From contig RDEW01000021.1 in the NCBI GenBank assembly GCA_011109175.1, positions 996,797 through 1,060,796 on the forward strand: a stretch of 64,000 bases of DNA. Direction: 5' to 3'. A program made the translations under genes and the position numbers. The notes beneath the pieces are model-generated. The model did not search any database, was not told the DNA's origin, and worked only from the letters and a program-made list of their open reading frames with translations. The stretch comes from Dicyema japonicum. Its lineage: Eukaryota > Dicyemida > Rhombozoa > Dicyemidae. Of the stretch, positions 34,741-49,749 are shown one piece after another. Within the stretch, counting starts at the first letter, position 1; the number at the start of each line of letters is the position of its first letter.

Positions 34741-35379
34741 AATTTCCGATATATAAAGTCAAAATAAAAATCTTCCAATTTATTAGAGAAGGGAGATTTG
34801 TCTGTAAGACAAAGGATCAGAGAAATCTATCTTGACATGAAGACAAGAATAATAATCGATTTTTTCTAAACGTAGAATGAATTTATTTGACATTGTGGAC
34901 TTTGTTTATTCCAAAGTGTTTCAAGTGGGAAATAAACGGGCCTTTGGGTACTGAGTAATTGACGTTTTTTATTTGTAATTTATCATTGAGATAGAAATTG
35001 TATGTAAGTTATCCCGTGTTAGTGTACACCAGCTGTATGTCATCCCAATGCAAAGATAGAAGCAAAGAACATTGGAAGAAGAGTTGGTTCCGTAGAGACG
35101 ATACATTTTTGATTTCTACGTTCCAGCTAACGATCTATCTTCTACGCATAAAAAACTGGAGAAATAAAAAAATATTAATAGAAGATATATTTAACTACAG
35201 AGATAATTTGAATTGGAGACAGTTTTGCTGCACTGTAGAGATATAGAAAATTAGACCATTTTTTTATCTTGAAGAGCCAACCACGCGCACATTATTCAGT
35301 TTGAGGTTTTGAATATGGATTTGATTTCAAAAAGATGCTAATATAATCTTATTTATGTCTACTTGAAAAGTTTCCGGCT

Positions 35380-35530
35380 AGCGCAGTGTGAAGTTGTCGG
35401 GCAGAGGCATGAAGGGTGCTAGTTAGAATCTCGATACTGCACATTTCGGTTGGAGGTTCCATGCATCAATATGCTATATGCTTGACGAGTCGCCCTCATC
35501 AATGAACTTCACTGCAGAACCGGATCGTCC
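35380..35530 (+). repeat. tRNA-like-head SINE, family T, copy 1
   Basis: Head with GGCTAGCGCAGTGTGAAG (A-box-like) and GTTAGAATCTCGATACTGC (B-box-like), then the family body TTGGAGGTTCCATGCATC, TGCTTGACGAGTCGCC and CACTGCAGAACCGGAT. Reverse copies at 45990-46262 and 59280-59420. Confidence 0.6.
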
Positions 35531-37080
35531 ATAAAGGACATAATCCAAGAAAAAGAAACAAAGAAGTGAAAAGCAGTCCTTGATCTTACTTGATTCTTTG
35601 CTTAAAATAAAGTGTGTGTTCTGCCTACGGGGAGCGATAACAAATATGGCTCCTCGGAAAGTGCGAATATTATTATGTCTATTTATGAAAATTACGTAAG
35701 AAATATATTAAACAGACTGACATAAAATGAGATACACAAACTTACAAATTTATAATATAGAACAGGGTCCGCAGGCTTTTGGCTTCGCGGCCAAAATTGT
35801 ATTGTTCATGAGATTTGGGACAAACTAGATAAATTATTAACTTTTAAAAAGAAGTGAATTTTTAAAAAAAATAAATTATTAACGTCTACGCTAATCTAGT
35901 TAGTTGCAAAAAATATATCGTTAATATGCGAATTAGTCATCCTCGTTCTTAGACAATTTTTACGTCATTCATCTTACTGTCACATAAAAATGCACTTCTA
36001 ACTATAGAAGTCATTTTCGATTAGATGTTGATATTTTTTACATATACAAATTTTTGTAGAACTCAAAATATCAAATTCAAAAAAAATTTTGATTTAGTGT
36101 CGAATTGAATTTTAAGTAATCCCATGTTATAACAATCTGTTGTCTAAGTTTAAAAATAAATGAAGATTGAAAAAATGTTGAAAAATTTGTATAAACTGAA
36201 AAATTATTGTATAATCATTATACTTTTAAATCCATGAAACGTGATGAAAATTTTAATTCAATTCCACAACTATGTTTGCATATTCAGGAACATCGGTAGA
36301 TTCATAGAAAGAAAATTCACAAAATGCGTCATATTTCCTCTTTGTAACTGTAATTCCACGACTTCAATTTTTTTTTGAAAAACAGTGATTAGGGCATGCA
36401 TTTAATGTATAAATTAATTACTTCCCCGCATTACAAATTTAGGTCATTTATGCCAAGTTATATCCACGAAAAATGTCAATTTGTAAGTGATAACAGTATT
36501 TTGTAAACATGAAAAATCATAATTCTTTTCCTCGAGGAAAAGTACAACATCATCCCGTATATTGATAGCGCGATTCTCCTGTGAACTTTAGAAATTTTAG
36601 TAATACCAATTTCATAATGTCGATTGATGTTATGAAGCTTTTGGACAGCAACTGTTATCGAAGCATAACAGGCATATAAGATTTCCATTATCCTCAATAA
36701 AGAAATTGTCATGAGTCAAATCTGCATTAAATGTAGGAGTTTGAAAATCTTTCATTCTTTTCGGACATTCGGAATTTTAATTGGCAACAAAATTTATTAA
36801 CACGTTTTAAAATTTATTTAATTTTTAATGATAAGTAAAAAAATAAAAAATATTATACTAAATAGCCCGCGGGCCAATTTAGTAAGAAAATTTTGTAGAC
36901 GGGCCAATTTCCTTTAGTATTATAAAATTTGTTCACGGACCATTTTAAATTTTCCGCGGGACACCATTTGACGACCACTAGTATAGAAGATAAATTTAAT
37001 GTAAAATAATTCGATTAGTTTTTTTAATTAGGATTTTTTAAAATTATTATTTTAATATAAAATCTGTAATTTTTAAACAA

Positions 37081-39410
37081 ATGCAAATTCCTTCTTTATA
37101 TGCACTTTGCATTAATGACTTTCGAAAAAACATTAATATGAATAAATATGGTGGATTAAGCTCAAAATCGAAGACGATGATTTGCAAAAGAATACATTAT
37201 GAAATTGAATATTTGAAAGAACAATTCACTGAAGATATTATCAGTGTTCAATGATTTCTCAACACTAAGTAAACTCACAAAAGTATGTTATAACATTTTC
37301 CGCCTTGATTTGTCGACTAATCAAATCGACATTAAAGATTTAGCAAATTTGTGCCAAAATCTACCAAATTTAACGAATATCAAATTAGCTAAAATAGCAT
37401 CTTCTGAGAATTCGGCATATCTTCAGTATTCTCCAAATAATATCAATTCTTTCACACTTTTGGAATATGATGACCCAGTTTTACTTCTTTTGCTATTTAA
37501 AAGTGGATTCAGCGAAATTAGGTCACTCGAACTTTTATCAGATTCTCTTCTTGAAAAAAGTACTCCAACAAAAATTTATTGCTGCACAGTCAAGCTGATC
37601 AGAAAACTCGAAAGTATTAATTTTGACAATGTTCTGATATCTAATTTCGAAGAATTTTCCCAAAGTCTTGCCAGTCCCAGATCTCTAAAGTTTCTATTTT
37701 GTTAGATTAAGATATTTTTCGTATACAAACAGTAAAAATGTGCATAAATTAAGCTGCGATTGTAGACCGTTGCTAAAATAGCCAAGAATTTAAAATTCTT
37801 GGATTTGTCTGGATTCTCGATTGATTATGAATTATTAAAACCGTATTTTACTGTTAGATTTTTAGAGAACTGTCCAAAAAAAAGATTAACGAATTTTGCT
37901 TTCAAAAAATCGCAATTTTTCAAAACTAATGTCAATGTTATATTATTAATTGTAGATAGAATCAAACTTACTGATAGATAATTTGGTTAATGCAATTTTT
38001 CACTTTGAGTATAAGGACGGGCTGCTTTCTTCTACTTTAATTTATATTAATGATTGCGACTCTGAAATTCGGCCTTCAATTTATAAAAGATTTTTGAGGG
38101 TATTTGAAATTATAATTTTTAAGTTTATCTGCCGCTTGTTGAAAACATCACGAAATACTAAGCTTATTCAACACATTATGTAATCGTGTGCGTTGATTTG
38201 ATAGGTATTGCTTAAAACCCATGAATGGAGTGCCCATATCTGAATCTTATCGATGGTTTGAGTTCATGTTAACTTAGTTTTATTTATGAAGCTGTCCTTG
38301 TTATTTTAGAAGAATATTGTTCACATAATAAGGTAGATTCATTTTTATTTTTTCAGTTCAGAAAATTATTATACACCGTTGGAATGGATAAAACCATGGG
38401 AGTTATCAAATTTTGTATTTTGTTTTTTCATTTTAGTTATTTTCTTTTTCGTTTATTACTCAAACATTCATGAAAGATGTGTACTCATACATTGAACTAT
38501 ATATGGATGATGTTGATGTCATGTACCCCACAATGAAGAGTCAAAGTATAGAAGTTTTGTCTTATTTCGGATTTTACGAAATAATAAAGGTAATTGGTTA
38601 ATTTAGATTTAGTCAATTGTGAATAATTTTGAAAAATACAAGCAACTAGAAAGATTCATTATTGTAATATGTCGTGGAGAATTTTGTGGTATCTTGTAGG
38701 TCATTTGTTACCTTATTTTTTAGATGCAAACAAAAAAAATGCCACCTTGTTGGTTGATTTGGGAGTGATTGATCTTATTATCGACTTCTTAGATCAATTT
38801 CATGAAAATATCTTCTATATGATCTTTATATATCCAATTTTTAATGTTTTTGAAAATCTAACTAAATTCGGGAAAATTCGACCTCTGGTTAGAAAGAGTG
38901 GACTAATTAATTGTGTATTGTATGTTTTGTGTAATTTTAATAGGAAATATGTCTATCACGAACATTGGCCGGATATATTGCTGCCATCTGCAATTGTCTA
39001 TCAAACATAATGAGTGACTTCACTAAATACCTGAGGATTTGCGATATTTTTGATGCTGAAAATAATAACATGTCTGAAAATATTCTTTCTGTTCAAATGA
39101 TAGTCGGGAAGATGAACTCTATGACAGATATCGTCGCTTAGATTTCATTAATACAAAAGATCGATTGATTCACTCGTAAACTTATTAAATGAGGACTTGG
39201 ATCAAAGACTAAGGCTGTGGGCCATTTGGGAATTTTCTCAAATGGTTTACTACAAGCGTAATATTTGTTGATTTAGTAGCACATATATTTATCCCAATGA
39301 TGATTCCTAAAAATGTCTTCAGTAAAATTGAGACTCTTTCTTCACTCTCTAATATTGAAAATCTACAAGAATATGCCATGAGTTTGAGAATCTTATAATG
39401 TATTTTTTGT
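37081..39410 (+). pseudogene. ZYG11-like gene, copy 2, decayed
   Basis: Almost the same protein pieces as copy 1: MQIPSLYALCINDF, the long leucine-rich stretch at 37244-37705 (only a handful of substitutions against copy 1), FLDLSGFSIDYELLKPYF and SWRILWYLVGHLLPYFLDAN with FGKIRPLVRKSGLINCVLYV. Both copies share the frame break after FLFC, and each has private indels (for example loss of a base near 37772 in copy 2 only). Confidence 0.6.
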
Positions 39411-39543
39411 ATAATTTTAGAAATATCTTTCGAATCATTAATATTAATGATATTTTCTTTATTTAATTTTTTTAATAACTTAAAACTTTTTGATGTCGTT
39501 AGGTTTAAGTTAGTTTTAAAATATCATGTCACAGAGACTACCG

Positions 39544-39628
39544 ATTACTGAGCGCGAAACGTTACTTAATGCTCGAATTTTTTTTTAATTTTTTTCTAAG
39601 TCCATTCGGGTAACGAGTACTCAGTAAT
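39544..39628. mobile_element. 85-bp MITE-like insertion
   Basis: Inverted ends ATTACTGAG...CTCAGTAAT with CGTTAC/GTAACG just inside. It interrupts copy 2 of the duplication where copy 1 has a continuous ACCGATCACC stretch, which supports recent insertion. No coding capacity. Confidence 0.6.
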
Positions 39629-39823
39629 TCGTTATTGACTGTGACATTTTATCATCAAAAAATAAACAAAAATTTATTAACTCAAAAGTTATTAACTAAA
39701 TGAATGTTGACAAGAGATTAATAAGCGTGTTTTGCACCGACTCTGTTGAATTTGAATTACTAACTTTTGGTTACATGAAAATTCATCTAAAACAATTCAT
39801 CTAAATAAAATGCATCTAAAAAC

Positions 39824-40133
39824 AATTCGTCTAAATCGTCATGTTTGTCTAATAGCAATTAAATCATTTTATTCAAGATATTTAAAAAGAAATATTGTGA
39901 GCTATTTTTCTAAGATATTCATTTATATGGTCAAATCTAAAATTTTCAACATTTCATTTTATGCGTGAAGCACTTGAGCGAAAACACTTTTTTGGGGATT
40001 GTACCTCTCTTCCAGCTACAAATTGTTCTTATAATGATTCATTCAAATTTTGTTTTTTGTCAGACACTCGATAAAATTCCATATATTAGGGTGGTGCGAT
40101 CCAATTAGAAAAACATGACGATTTAGACGAATT
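39824..40133. repeat. Perfect 23-bp inverted repeat pair (MITE-like)
   Basis: 39824-39846 and 40111-40133 are exact reverse complements (core TCGTCTAAATCGTCATG). Left of it are additional ATTCATCTAAA-type subrepeats. The 264-bp interior has no coding frame. Confidence 0.6.
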
Positions 40134-40139
40134 AGCCTT

Positions 40140-40980
40140 TTATGACCAATTATTTTAAAAATGCTGTTTCTCATGGTTACTAACATTCAGTCATTTAACG
40201 TTTGAAATTAATTGTTTAAGATGATAAGGTTGGAAATCAACTACTACATTGACACTGATTGTAACTAAATTTCACTATTTTTTGCAAAAATAAATTCACA
40301 GACTAGAATATCTCGAACCAGAATTCACACTATAAATTAACAGTCCTGAAAAATTATTAGAACTATTTTATTTTTCAATGAAATTCTATTCATTTTTAGC
40401 ATTTTCAGTATATCAACACCTTAAATAATGAATAATTAATGTACGCATGGAAAATGGGAGATTCCTTTATAGTAAGATAAATAAGATCCTATAAATTGTA
40501 TATTTTTATATACTAGATTTATTTTTTATATAAGTTCTAGATTTAGTAATTTTAGCGCTAATAAATTTTTTATGTCGTATAAAATTCCCCAATCGGCTTC
40601 CTCCGCAAGGATCAAAGAAGGCATTTCCGTTCGACAGTGGGAACAATGGAGACGCACAGGCTTAGGATGGCACGTTTGGTTGCGGGAACTGGGATCACCC
40701 AACTAGTTGACATTACTTTGTCTTTTTTTCTCGGTGATCCACTTGTCCTGCTTATAAGTTATGAGGACACTTTAGTTTTGATTTGAAGAATTCCTTTGGA
40801 AGTGCCATTCAGTTTCCTGACACTCAATTACTTACTTTCTATTGTTGAAGATTTTCTTTGCTGCATAGAGTTGATCGGAATAACTAAGGGATGTGACAAT
40901 TTTGTAAATTCATATTTTGAGGATATAAAGTTGGATTGGAATGCGTGGGTATCTGCACTGATGTTGCTGCAACGATGACC
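40140..40980. other. Intergenic; no gene recognised
   Basis: Small open pieces (for example KIKEGISVRQWEQWRRTGLG near 40605-40665) may be LINE relics, but nothing could be assigned. Confidence 0.4.
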
Positions 40981-40984
40981 GAAA

Positions 40985-41310
40985 AGTATGATAATGCGCT
41001 ACGTGGGTCCATGTGGTGCTATGTGGCTAATTGGTTGAAGTCATCTGTTTGCTTGTTTGTTCCACCTCTCTCTTCATATTAGAGTGGCGTCATGTGATCC
41101 GCCTGTCTAGGTGGCGCCCAGTGCTTGGCTGGCACGAAAAGGATCATTTGCTTTCCCACAATCCACTGGAGGGGATTCCACAACTGCAAGTATGGACGTC
41201 TTTTACCCTATATGTTGATTGCGGATGGACTCTTTCTGTAGAAGTGGAAACTGGGTACATTTAGTTAGTTGTTTACTTTATCTTCTATCTCGGTGTATCA
41301 GAGGTTAATA
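40985..41310 (+). repeat. SINE-like repeat, family A
   Basis: Has an A-box-like TGTGGCTAATTGGTTG (about 41022) and the family blocks GCGTCATGTGATCCGCC, GGTGGCGCCCAGTGCTTGGC and AGGGGATTCCACAACTGCA, ending at GGTGTATC. Confidence 0.65.
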
Positions 41311-41319
41311 AAAAATAAA

Positions 41320-42150
41320 CAATAACTGGGCAATTTAAAACCTGTGGCAGAACGACCGAAGGCAATGGCGCGGCAACCAATTCTTCACTGGATTTTGGGA
41401 CAAGATTATCTGTTCGGAGATTGGAGTCCAACAAGAAGACCCACTTGGTCCACTTCTCTTCGCTCTGGCCATCAATGAAATTGTCCGCTCTATCAACAGA
41501 ACTAAACCTCTGGTATCTTGATGACGCCACGATTGGAGGGCCGTGGTGAAAAGTTCATGACGTTCTGTCACAAGCCGTTCCGGCACTACGAAACCTCGGA
41601 CTTGAGATAAACATAAAGAAATCGGAGCTAATAAATATCACATACTCGGAAAGTGATTTTATCAACGTGGTCGAGTCTTTCAACTCGGTACTACCTAGAA
41701 TTAATGTTGTACCCAGGGAGCGGACATACTTTCTTGGGTGCCCACTTGACGAAAAGGAACTAACAAAAGAGGATGAACTCTCTAGAGTTACGGAGAAACT
41801 ATCCTTACTCGATGCTCATACAGCGTTCTTCCTTTTGAAGAATAGCATCTGCTTGCCCAAATTCCTATACGCTTTCCGATGTTCTCCCTGCTTTAAACAT
41901 CGTGACATCCTCCTGTCACTGGATAGGACATTGAGAAAATTAGCCGAATTGCTTCTAAACATTCACTTTGACGTGCCGAGTTGGAATCAATGCAGGCTTC
42001 CTACACGGCTCGGAGGTATAGGTCTCAGGTTGGCGCTGGAGATGGCCTTTCCAGCATATGTGTTCATCGCTCTCAAGTGTATTAGTAAAATACTGATAAT
42101 TGTTAAAAAACTATGTGTTCAAAAAATGTCATTTGAACCACTGCTCTAGA
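41320..42150 (+). mobile_element. R2-like reverse transcriptase fragment
   Basis: Pieces in three frames: QEDPLGPLLFALAINEIVRS (RT motif B), a WRHD/DDA region near 41520 where the YLDD motif belongs, then the open frame 41667-42149 with VPRERTYFLGCPLDEKEL, LPKFLYAFRCSPCF and LPTRLGGIGLRLALEMAFPA, a thumb/connection region shared with the R2-like group. The polymerase core is broken. Confidence 0.75.
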
Positions 42151-42509
42151 AAGTATGGTAATTGTGCACAAGCGCGGATTCACGGTGTCTAATAGAGAGT
42201 TCGTTACTGCTCCAAACCAACTGTTAAATTCCCATTAATGGTGGTTTTGGTGATATCTCATTCGAGAAAGGGGATATAGATGAACTCAAGAGGGGGTGAT
42301 TTTCTGTGATTCGAACAGGACACCACAGTAATACTCAAATTATGATTTACTTTGGTTGATCATAATTCTTTATATTGAGAAATTCTTTAAGGTTATTAAG
42401 AATCCTCTCGTGCTTGACCAGTATCCTTCATCTTTCTTTTTTCCTAAGCGTGACTATGCCGTCTTGTGCGAATAGTCCCTCTTTTATTTTGCCAATGTTG
42501 GTAATTACT

Positions 42510-42845
42510 AGAGGATTTATTCTTGTATGTCACCTTTAAACACGATTGTATCAGATAATAAATAAAATGATTCAAAAGACCGAACTAATTCTTTCATCCT
42601 GACACGTTCCAGTGGAACCTTCACTAAGAACAGTGATCTAGAGAGCGTTGTTCGGAGAGCTGAGGTCGATTCCATAACTCGTTCCCTAGGGAACGAAATT
42701 GTCTTAATGGGAAAGAATAGTTGGATTCTTTTGAATGCCGCCCAGGCATTTGGTGTCTCTGAGTAAGAAGAGTCCAATGACGCCATCAGAGTGAAAAAGG
42801 GAAATTTTCAACCAATTAGCCACATAGCACGACGGTGTCACGTGA
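42510..42845 (-). repeat. SINE-like repeat, family A
   Basis: Reverse copy with GCCGCCCAGGCATTTGGTGT and TTTTCAACCAATTAGCCACA (the reverse of the family's A-box area). Confidence 0.6.
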
Positions 42846-43281
42846 TTAAATTTATTCAACACATATGATAAGTAAAGTCGAAACGATTGAAAAAGAACAT
42901 ACTCGAAGATCTTTTATGGATCTTTATTAAGTTTAAGACAATTTTCATATCCAAGGTATATAATTTTACATTTTATTTTTTGGCAACTCTTCAACTGTAA
43001 TTACTCAATTTCCATTCATTACACTTTTTAATTTTTTTATAACTTGTTAATAATGTGGTGGAGAAAGTCAAATAATATTTTATCTCAACATCAGGGATTT
43101 GGAAGCAAACTAACACGTTACCAAACAATTAGAAAGAAAGAACAACGAGGACATACAACTAAAAGTGAATTTAATATTAAATGATAATTAATTATATTTA
43201 GCTATAAAATTCATTAAAAATATAAATAAGTTTAACAAATAAAAAAAATTTAAATTTTCATTTTTTGTAGTGTTCTAGTAG

Positions 43282-45783
<2,502 letters not shown>

Positions 45784-45989
45784 TTTTGTTAATGATTTGT
45801 TATTTCTAATGTGATGATTATTTCTGTTGGTTCAATGTTGGTATTGGCTGGCCAATTCAGTTGACTACCTATCTTTGTCCGGGCTCTTATTCTGTATGTT
45901 TGATAAGCTCGTAGCTGCACATTGGTCACAGAGTTTCCCCTTAAAGGTTTTCTTACATTAATCTCGAATTCGAAACTTTGGTTTAATTA

Positions 45990-46262
45990 TTATGGCACAT
46001 GCGCTGTTGATGATTAATTTGTTATTATTTTTATTGAGGGGTCGAATTTTTCTAACCCTAACCCGCCGTGACAGAATTGGCAAACTTGGTGGGGGTCTTC
46101 TTATCCAGTTCCGCAGTGAGTATCCACTGATGACGGCGTCACTCGTCAAACCCTTTCTGCATTGTAGATGCGTGGAACCTTCCACCAGGTGAACAGAAGC
46201 GAGATTCGAACCCGTAGCCTAAGCCACTTAAGCCCGACACCTAATCACTATGCCACCCGGTT
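45990..46262 (-). repeat. tRNA-like-head SINE, family T, copy 2
   Basis: Read on the minus strand from 46262: GGGTGGCATAGTGATTAGG (A box), CTACGGGTTCGAATCTCGC (B box), then the body GAAGGTTCCACGCATC, GGTTTGACGAGTGACGCC and CACTGCGGAACTGGAT. The best-preserved promoter of the family. Confidence 0.7.
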
Positions 46263-46870
46263 ATAACCACCGCTATGTATAAGAAAATGCAGAAGATGTG
46301 GAGTTAGCGAAAACTAATAAAAACAAATCTAAGAATAAGACTATACAACGCATATATAAAGCCGGGGCTTATGTACAACTGGGGTACATGGGGGTCACAA
46401 AGCTAGAGCTCAAGAAAATGGATATATTTCATCGCAAACAATTAAGCAATTGAATGGGCATAGGTTGGTCCAAGAAGATTTCCAAATATGAAATTATACT
46501 CTTTGGCACAATCGAGGCCAACAGGCATCGACATTATTGAATCAAGATGGAGATTTTTTGGGCACGTGCTTAGAATGGACATAAACGCTCTGCAAATATA
46601 ATAATGGACAATTACTTTAACAATGAGAACAAATTATCGTTCAGAGGAAGACCCAAAGTCATTCTCCCTGTGGCTCTGAACAAGGATCTTAATTGGATTA
46701 GAAGAAATATTAAATCTGCAGAAGACCTAGAAGATCTAAGGACAGATGCGCAAAGCAGAAAGCGATGGAGACGTCTAGTGAAGCAGATTTTTGAAACGTG
46801 TGACAAAAACGGGGCCATAGTTAATATAACGTTCTTTAGTTATGTGAAGTGCTTTTAATAATATTTAATA
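46263..46870 (+). mobile_element. RTE-like LINE 3' fragment
   Basis: Matches the 3' end of the copy at 4865-7660 (for example AGTCTATACAACGCATAT-like and LKKMDIFHRKQL pieces) and ends with the tail RGRPKVILPVALNKDLNWI and RSRKRWRRLVKQIFE in the frame 46604-46858. 5'-truncated just at the SINE boundary. Confidence 0.75.
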
Positions 46871-46879
46871 ATAAGAAAA

Positions 46880-47635
46880 TATTTTTAATATGTTAAAGCA
46901 AAATATAATTTGTTTAAAGCAAAATATTTCCCTGTTTTCGAGAGCTTCGAACCCCTTTTTGTTACATTTATCAGAATAGACGGATTCCATTAAAAAATGC
47001 CCAAGGCCGTTCATATTTCTGATGAAGAACGCTTCACATCTTTAATCGATAAATAAATCAGTATCAATAACTGACCTCTTGGCTACGCTAATGAGCTTCA
47101 CACGTATGACCCTCAGAATTACTGCCTCGGAACAAGATCGTAAACCAAAATATCATTTTTCATACGGCGTAAAGTATCATTTTCATCGAAAATAAGAAAG
47201 AATATAGATGTTTTTTGTCCTTACTAAAGTTCGGAAACCTGAACACTAAAGCAGAGGGGTGAACCGAAAACTGATGGAAGGTGACGTCCGTGCTTCTCTA
47301 AGAGTTTGAAACCATGTCCAACAGTTTTGGAGTTACTGAGAAAAAACACCTTGCTCCACCTTCAAACCATTTCCACCTAACGCTGCCAAGAGATCTTTTA
47401 ATATCACCTTGTTCCACCTTCACCTGAAACGAAATGATGAGATGAAAAAAAATCGTTTGCATGAAGTAGATTCCGGTTCCAGCTATGTAAACGATTTAAT
47501 TTTAAAAGCTACTTTTGTTGCGGCACCAAGCTCTGATCACGTCTATCATCGACATGTTTCGCGTGGAATAATTTATAGAGGTTCGTTCCCATATTTGCTG
47601 GATTTCTTTTATGAGAGATCTATTGGGAATTTATA
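46880..47635. other. Intergenic; no gene recognised
   Basis: An open frame at 47409-47636 has no family motif. Otherwise spacer. Confidence 0.4.
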
Positions 47636-47639
47636 ATGG

Positions 47640-47960
47640 AGTTAGGGGAGGAAGGACTTTTTTTAGTGACTTGGTGGATGATAACGTAAGAAATTGAAAA
47701 GCTGACAGGAAGACCCCTTAGGGCCCTTGCTTTAGCTTATTTAATGTGATGCGCATCATAAACTGTTAATTCAACTTGCGGTACTTTGATGATGCCACAA
47801 TAGCTGGCCCATGGTGGAGACATGTATATCGCAAGCCAATCAAGCATTAGAAACCTTATACCAGGGAAAAATGACTGGGATAAGTAGATGTCTTGAAAGT
47901 GTTAAAGAATTTACAGAATCATCAATTTTAGTAATTTCAGCTCCACCTTCATGCTACCAT
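47640..47960 (+). mobile_element. R2-like reverse transcriptase fragment
   Basis: Near 47790 the plus strand carries a TAC TTT GAT GAT GCC ACA ATA GC run (YFDDATIAG), the altered YLDD motif C of this RT family, followed by GPWW. Flanking frames are broken. Confidence 0.5.
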
Positions 47961-47964
47961 ATTT

Positions 47965-48835
47965 AATTTGCTGATGACATAGGTCAGTTATCTAGATTTC
48001 CTGGTTCGATAAGCAGAAGATAGGGAGACCATGATTGCTTCTCAATTTTCTCCCTAGCGCTTTTACCGAAATATTTCTCTTGCAATCGAGATATATGGGC
48101 CAAGTTCTGGTAATTTTATCATCTGTAACCAGGTGTTTATGACCTCTTTGCAATGGATAACGTTCTCTCCAATCACAATTGAAAGTGTATGAGCGACATA
48201 GCTTCAGCCTTTGAACTGATCAATAACCCAAACAAAAGAAACATTTCTTCCATCCTATTATGTCACAAGGTTATTCGATTCAGGACTAGTGAAATACTCA
48301 CAAAAAAGAATATTTGATAGAGATATTCATTTTAACATAACTATGCGCCTTTTATTTCTTAGCGAAAGATGCAAACGAATTATCCGCCTATAACATAAGA
48401 TCGAAGACATGGTTGATCCAATAGAGTGAAACATGGTTTTGTGTATTTTCAAAACTTCAATTTTTCTCTGAATGTCTTTTTTCACTTTTTCTAAATAAAA
48501 TATAAAAGATATCTCGTTTCCGCCGAAAGTCTTATAAATAATATCCGAAATTAACGACAAGGAACATTGAATTCAATGCTTGATAACGAGGCGTTCATAA
48601 TTTGAATTCATTCTAAATTACCTCGATGGTACCATCCTAGTAGCTTCCATTTTGCACAAAATTAAATCCAAAATTTTCCATAATCTAGTCAACCACTTTT
48701 AAACCTTGACTTTGTTAATTTACTGACTTGATGATTATAATATACTTCATTTGTCGACTTTGCAAATATCCCACTCTTTTTATGCAACGTGTTGAACTTA
48801 ATGAAAATTCTGTGTTACTCGTACCACAAAGAGTA
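47965..48835. other. Intergenic; no gene recognised
   Basis: AT-rich spacer with no supported coding frame on either strand. Confidence 0.4.
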
Positions 48836-48837
48836 TC

Positions 48838-48839
<2 letters not shown>

Positions 48840-48878
<39 letters not shown>
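48840..48878. repeat. 39-base T run
   Basis: Uninterrupted T tract, possibly the A tail of a retro-insertion on the minus strand, though no element could be attached to it. Confidence 0.8.
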
Positions 48879-48881
<3 letters not shown>

Positions 48882-48984
48882 GCAAGAAATGTTAATGCCT
48901 AAACTAAGACTTCCGATTTTAAAAAAGCTAACAATATTTGTGAAAAATATCCCAAAGAGTTTTTAATTACACTGAATAGAATGC

Positions 48985-49745
48985 TTTTTTGTAAATTATT
49001 GAGTTACCCGTAACTGTATTGAGGAATCGAGCAATTATTAATTTATTCAAAAGTATTGGGCATCCTTTTCCTTCAGAATTTACTTGCCGCAATAAAGTTG
49101 AAATTTTAGCTCAACAAATGATATCCAAAATAATTAATTTAATTTCAAATAAGAAAGTTAGTTTGAATAATTTAATTGTTAAGGTTTTTTTGATTGTGGA
49201 CGAAACTGATGTTGGGAGAAACAAACATTGTTAATTGTCTAGTTGGAACGTTGGCAAATCTGCAAATCTCTTACCTAATAGATTGTATAAAATTGATTCC
49301 TCTCCGAATTTGTCTATCATCAGTCAAATTATTGATGACACTATTTGGAAAATTAATGTTATTCTAGTCTATACCATATCACATGTTTTGCTTATTTACT
49401 GCATAATTGTGCACTTAAATAAAAGTATATTATCCCGAAATCGACAAATTGATTGCTTGTATTAAGCACTTCTTGTAAAGAACAATTATCGAAGACAATT
49501 GTTTAAAGAAATTAGGTAACCACAAGAACCAATAGTTACGAGATTGGGGAGCTGTCTTATGGCTGTTTCTTACTATGCTACAAACCTGCCAAATGTTATT
49601 CAAATATGCACTTCTCTAGATAGAGAGATTCTTTGCTTATTAAAAGAGCGAAAGAATGTTTATTTAATGGACAACTTTATAAAGATCCAATGACGATAAT
49701 ATCACAATATTCACATTTATTACATTTGCTTGATGATCTTTAATC
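48985..49745 (+). mobile_element. hAT transposase fragment (DUF659-like)
   Basis: Plus-strand pieces: NLFKSIGHPFPSEFTCRNKV, VFLIVDETDVGRNKH (catalytic area), SISQIIDDTIWKINVILVY-like, LFKEIR and PIVTRLGSCLMAVSYYATNL. The last piece is the conserved 'P-x-x-T-R-W-G-T-W' region with Trp lost. Several stops, so inactive. Confidence 0.65.
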
Positions 49746-49749
49746 GACC

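Larger units (their letters stand above)
36565..39715 (+). repeat. Segmental duplication, copy 2
   Basis: Direct repeat of 30130-33048, starting about 6.4 kb downstream. It carries an additional roughly 170-bp insertion rich in GCGGGCCAATTT-type sequence near 36720-36900 and an 85-bp MITE at 39544-39628, neither present in copy 1. Confidence 0.9.

Noticed and set aside
46195-46262. tRNA gene
   Set aside because: A and B boxes are present, but no acceptor stem pairs and the sequence continues into a repeated SINE body.
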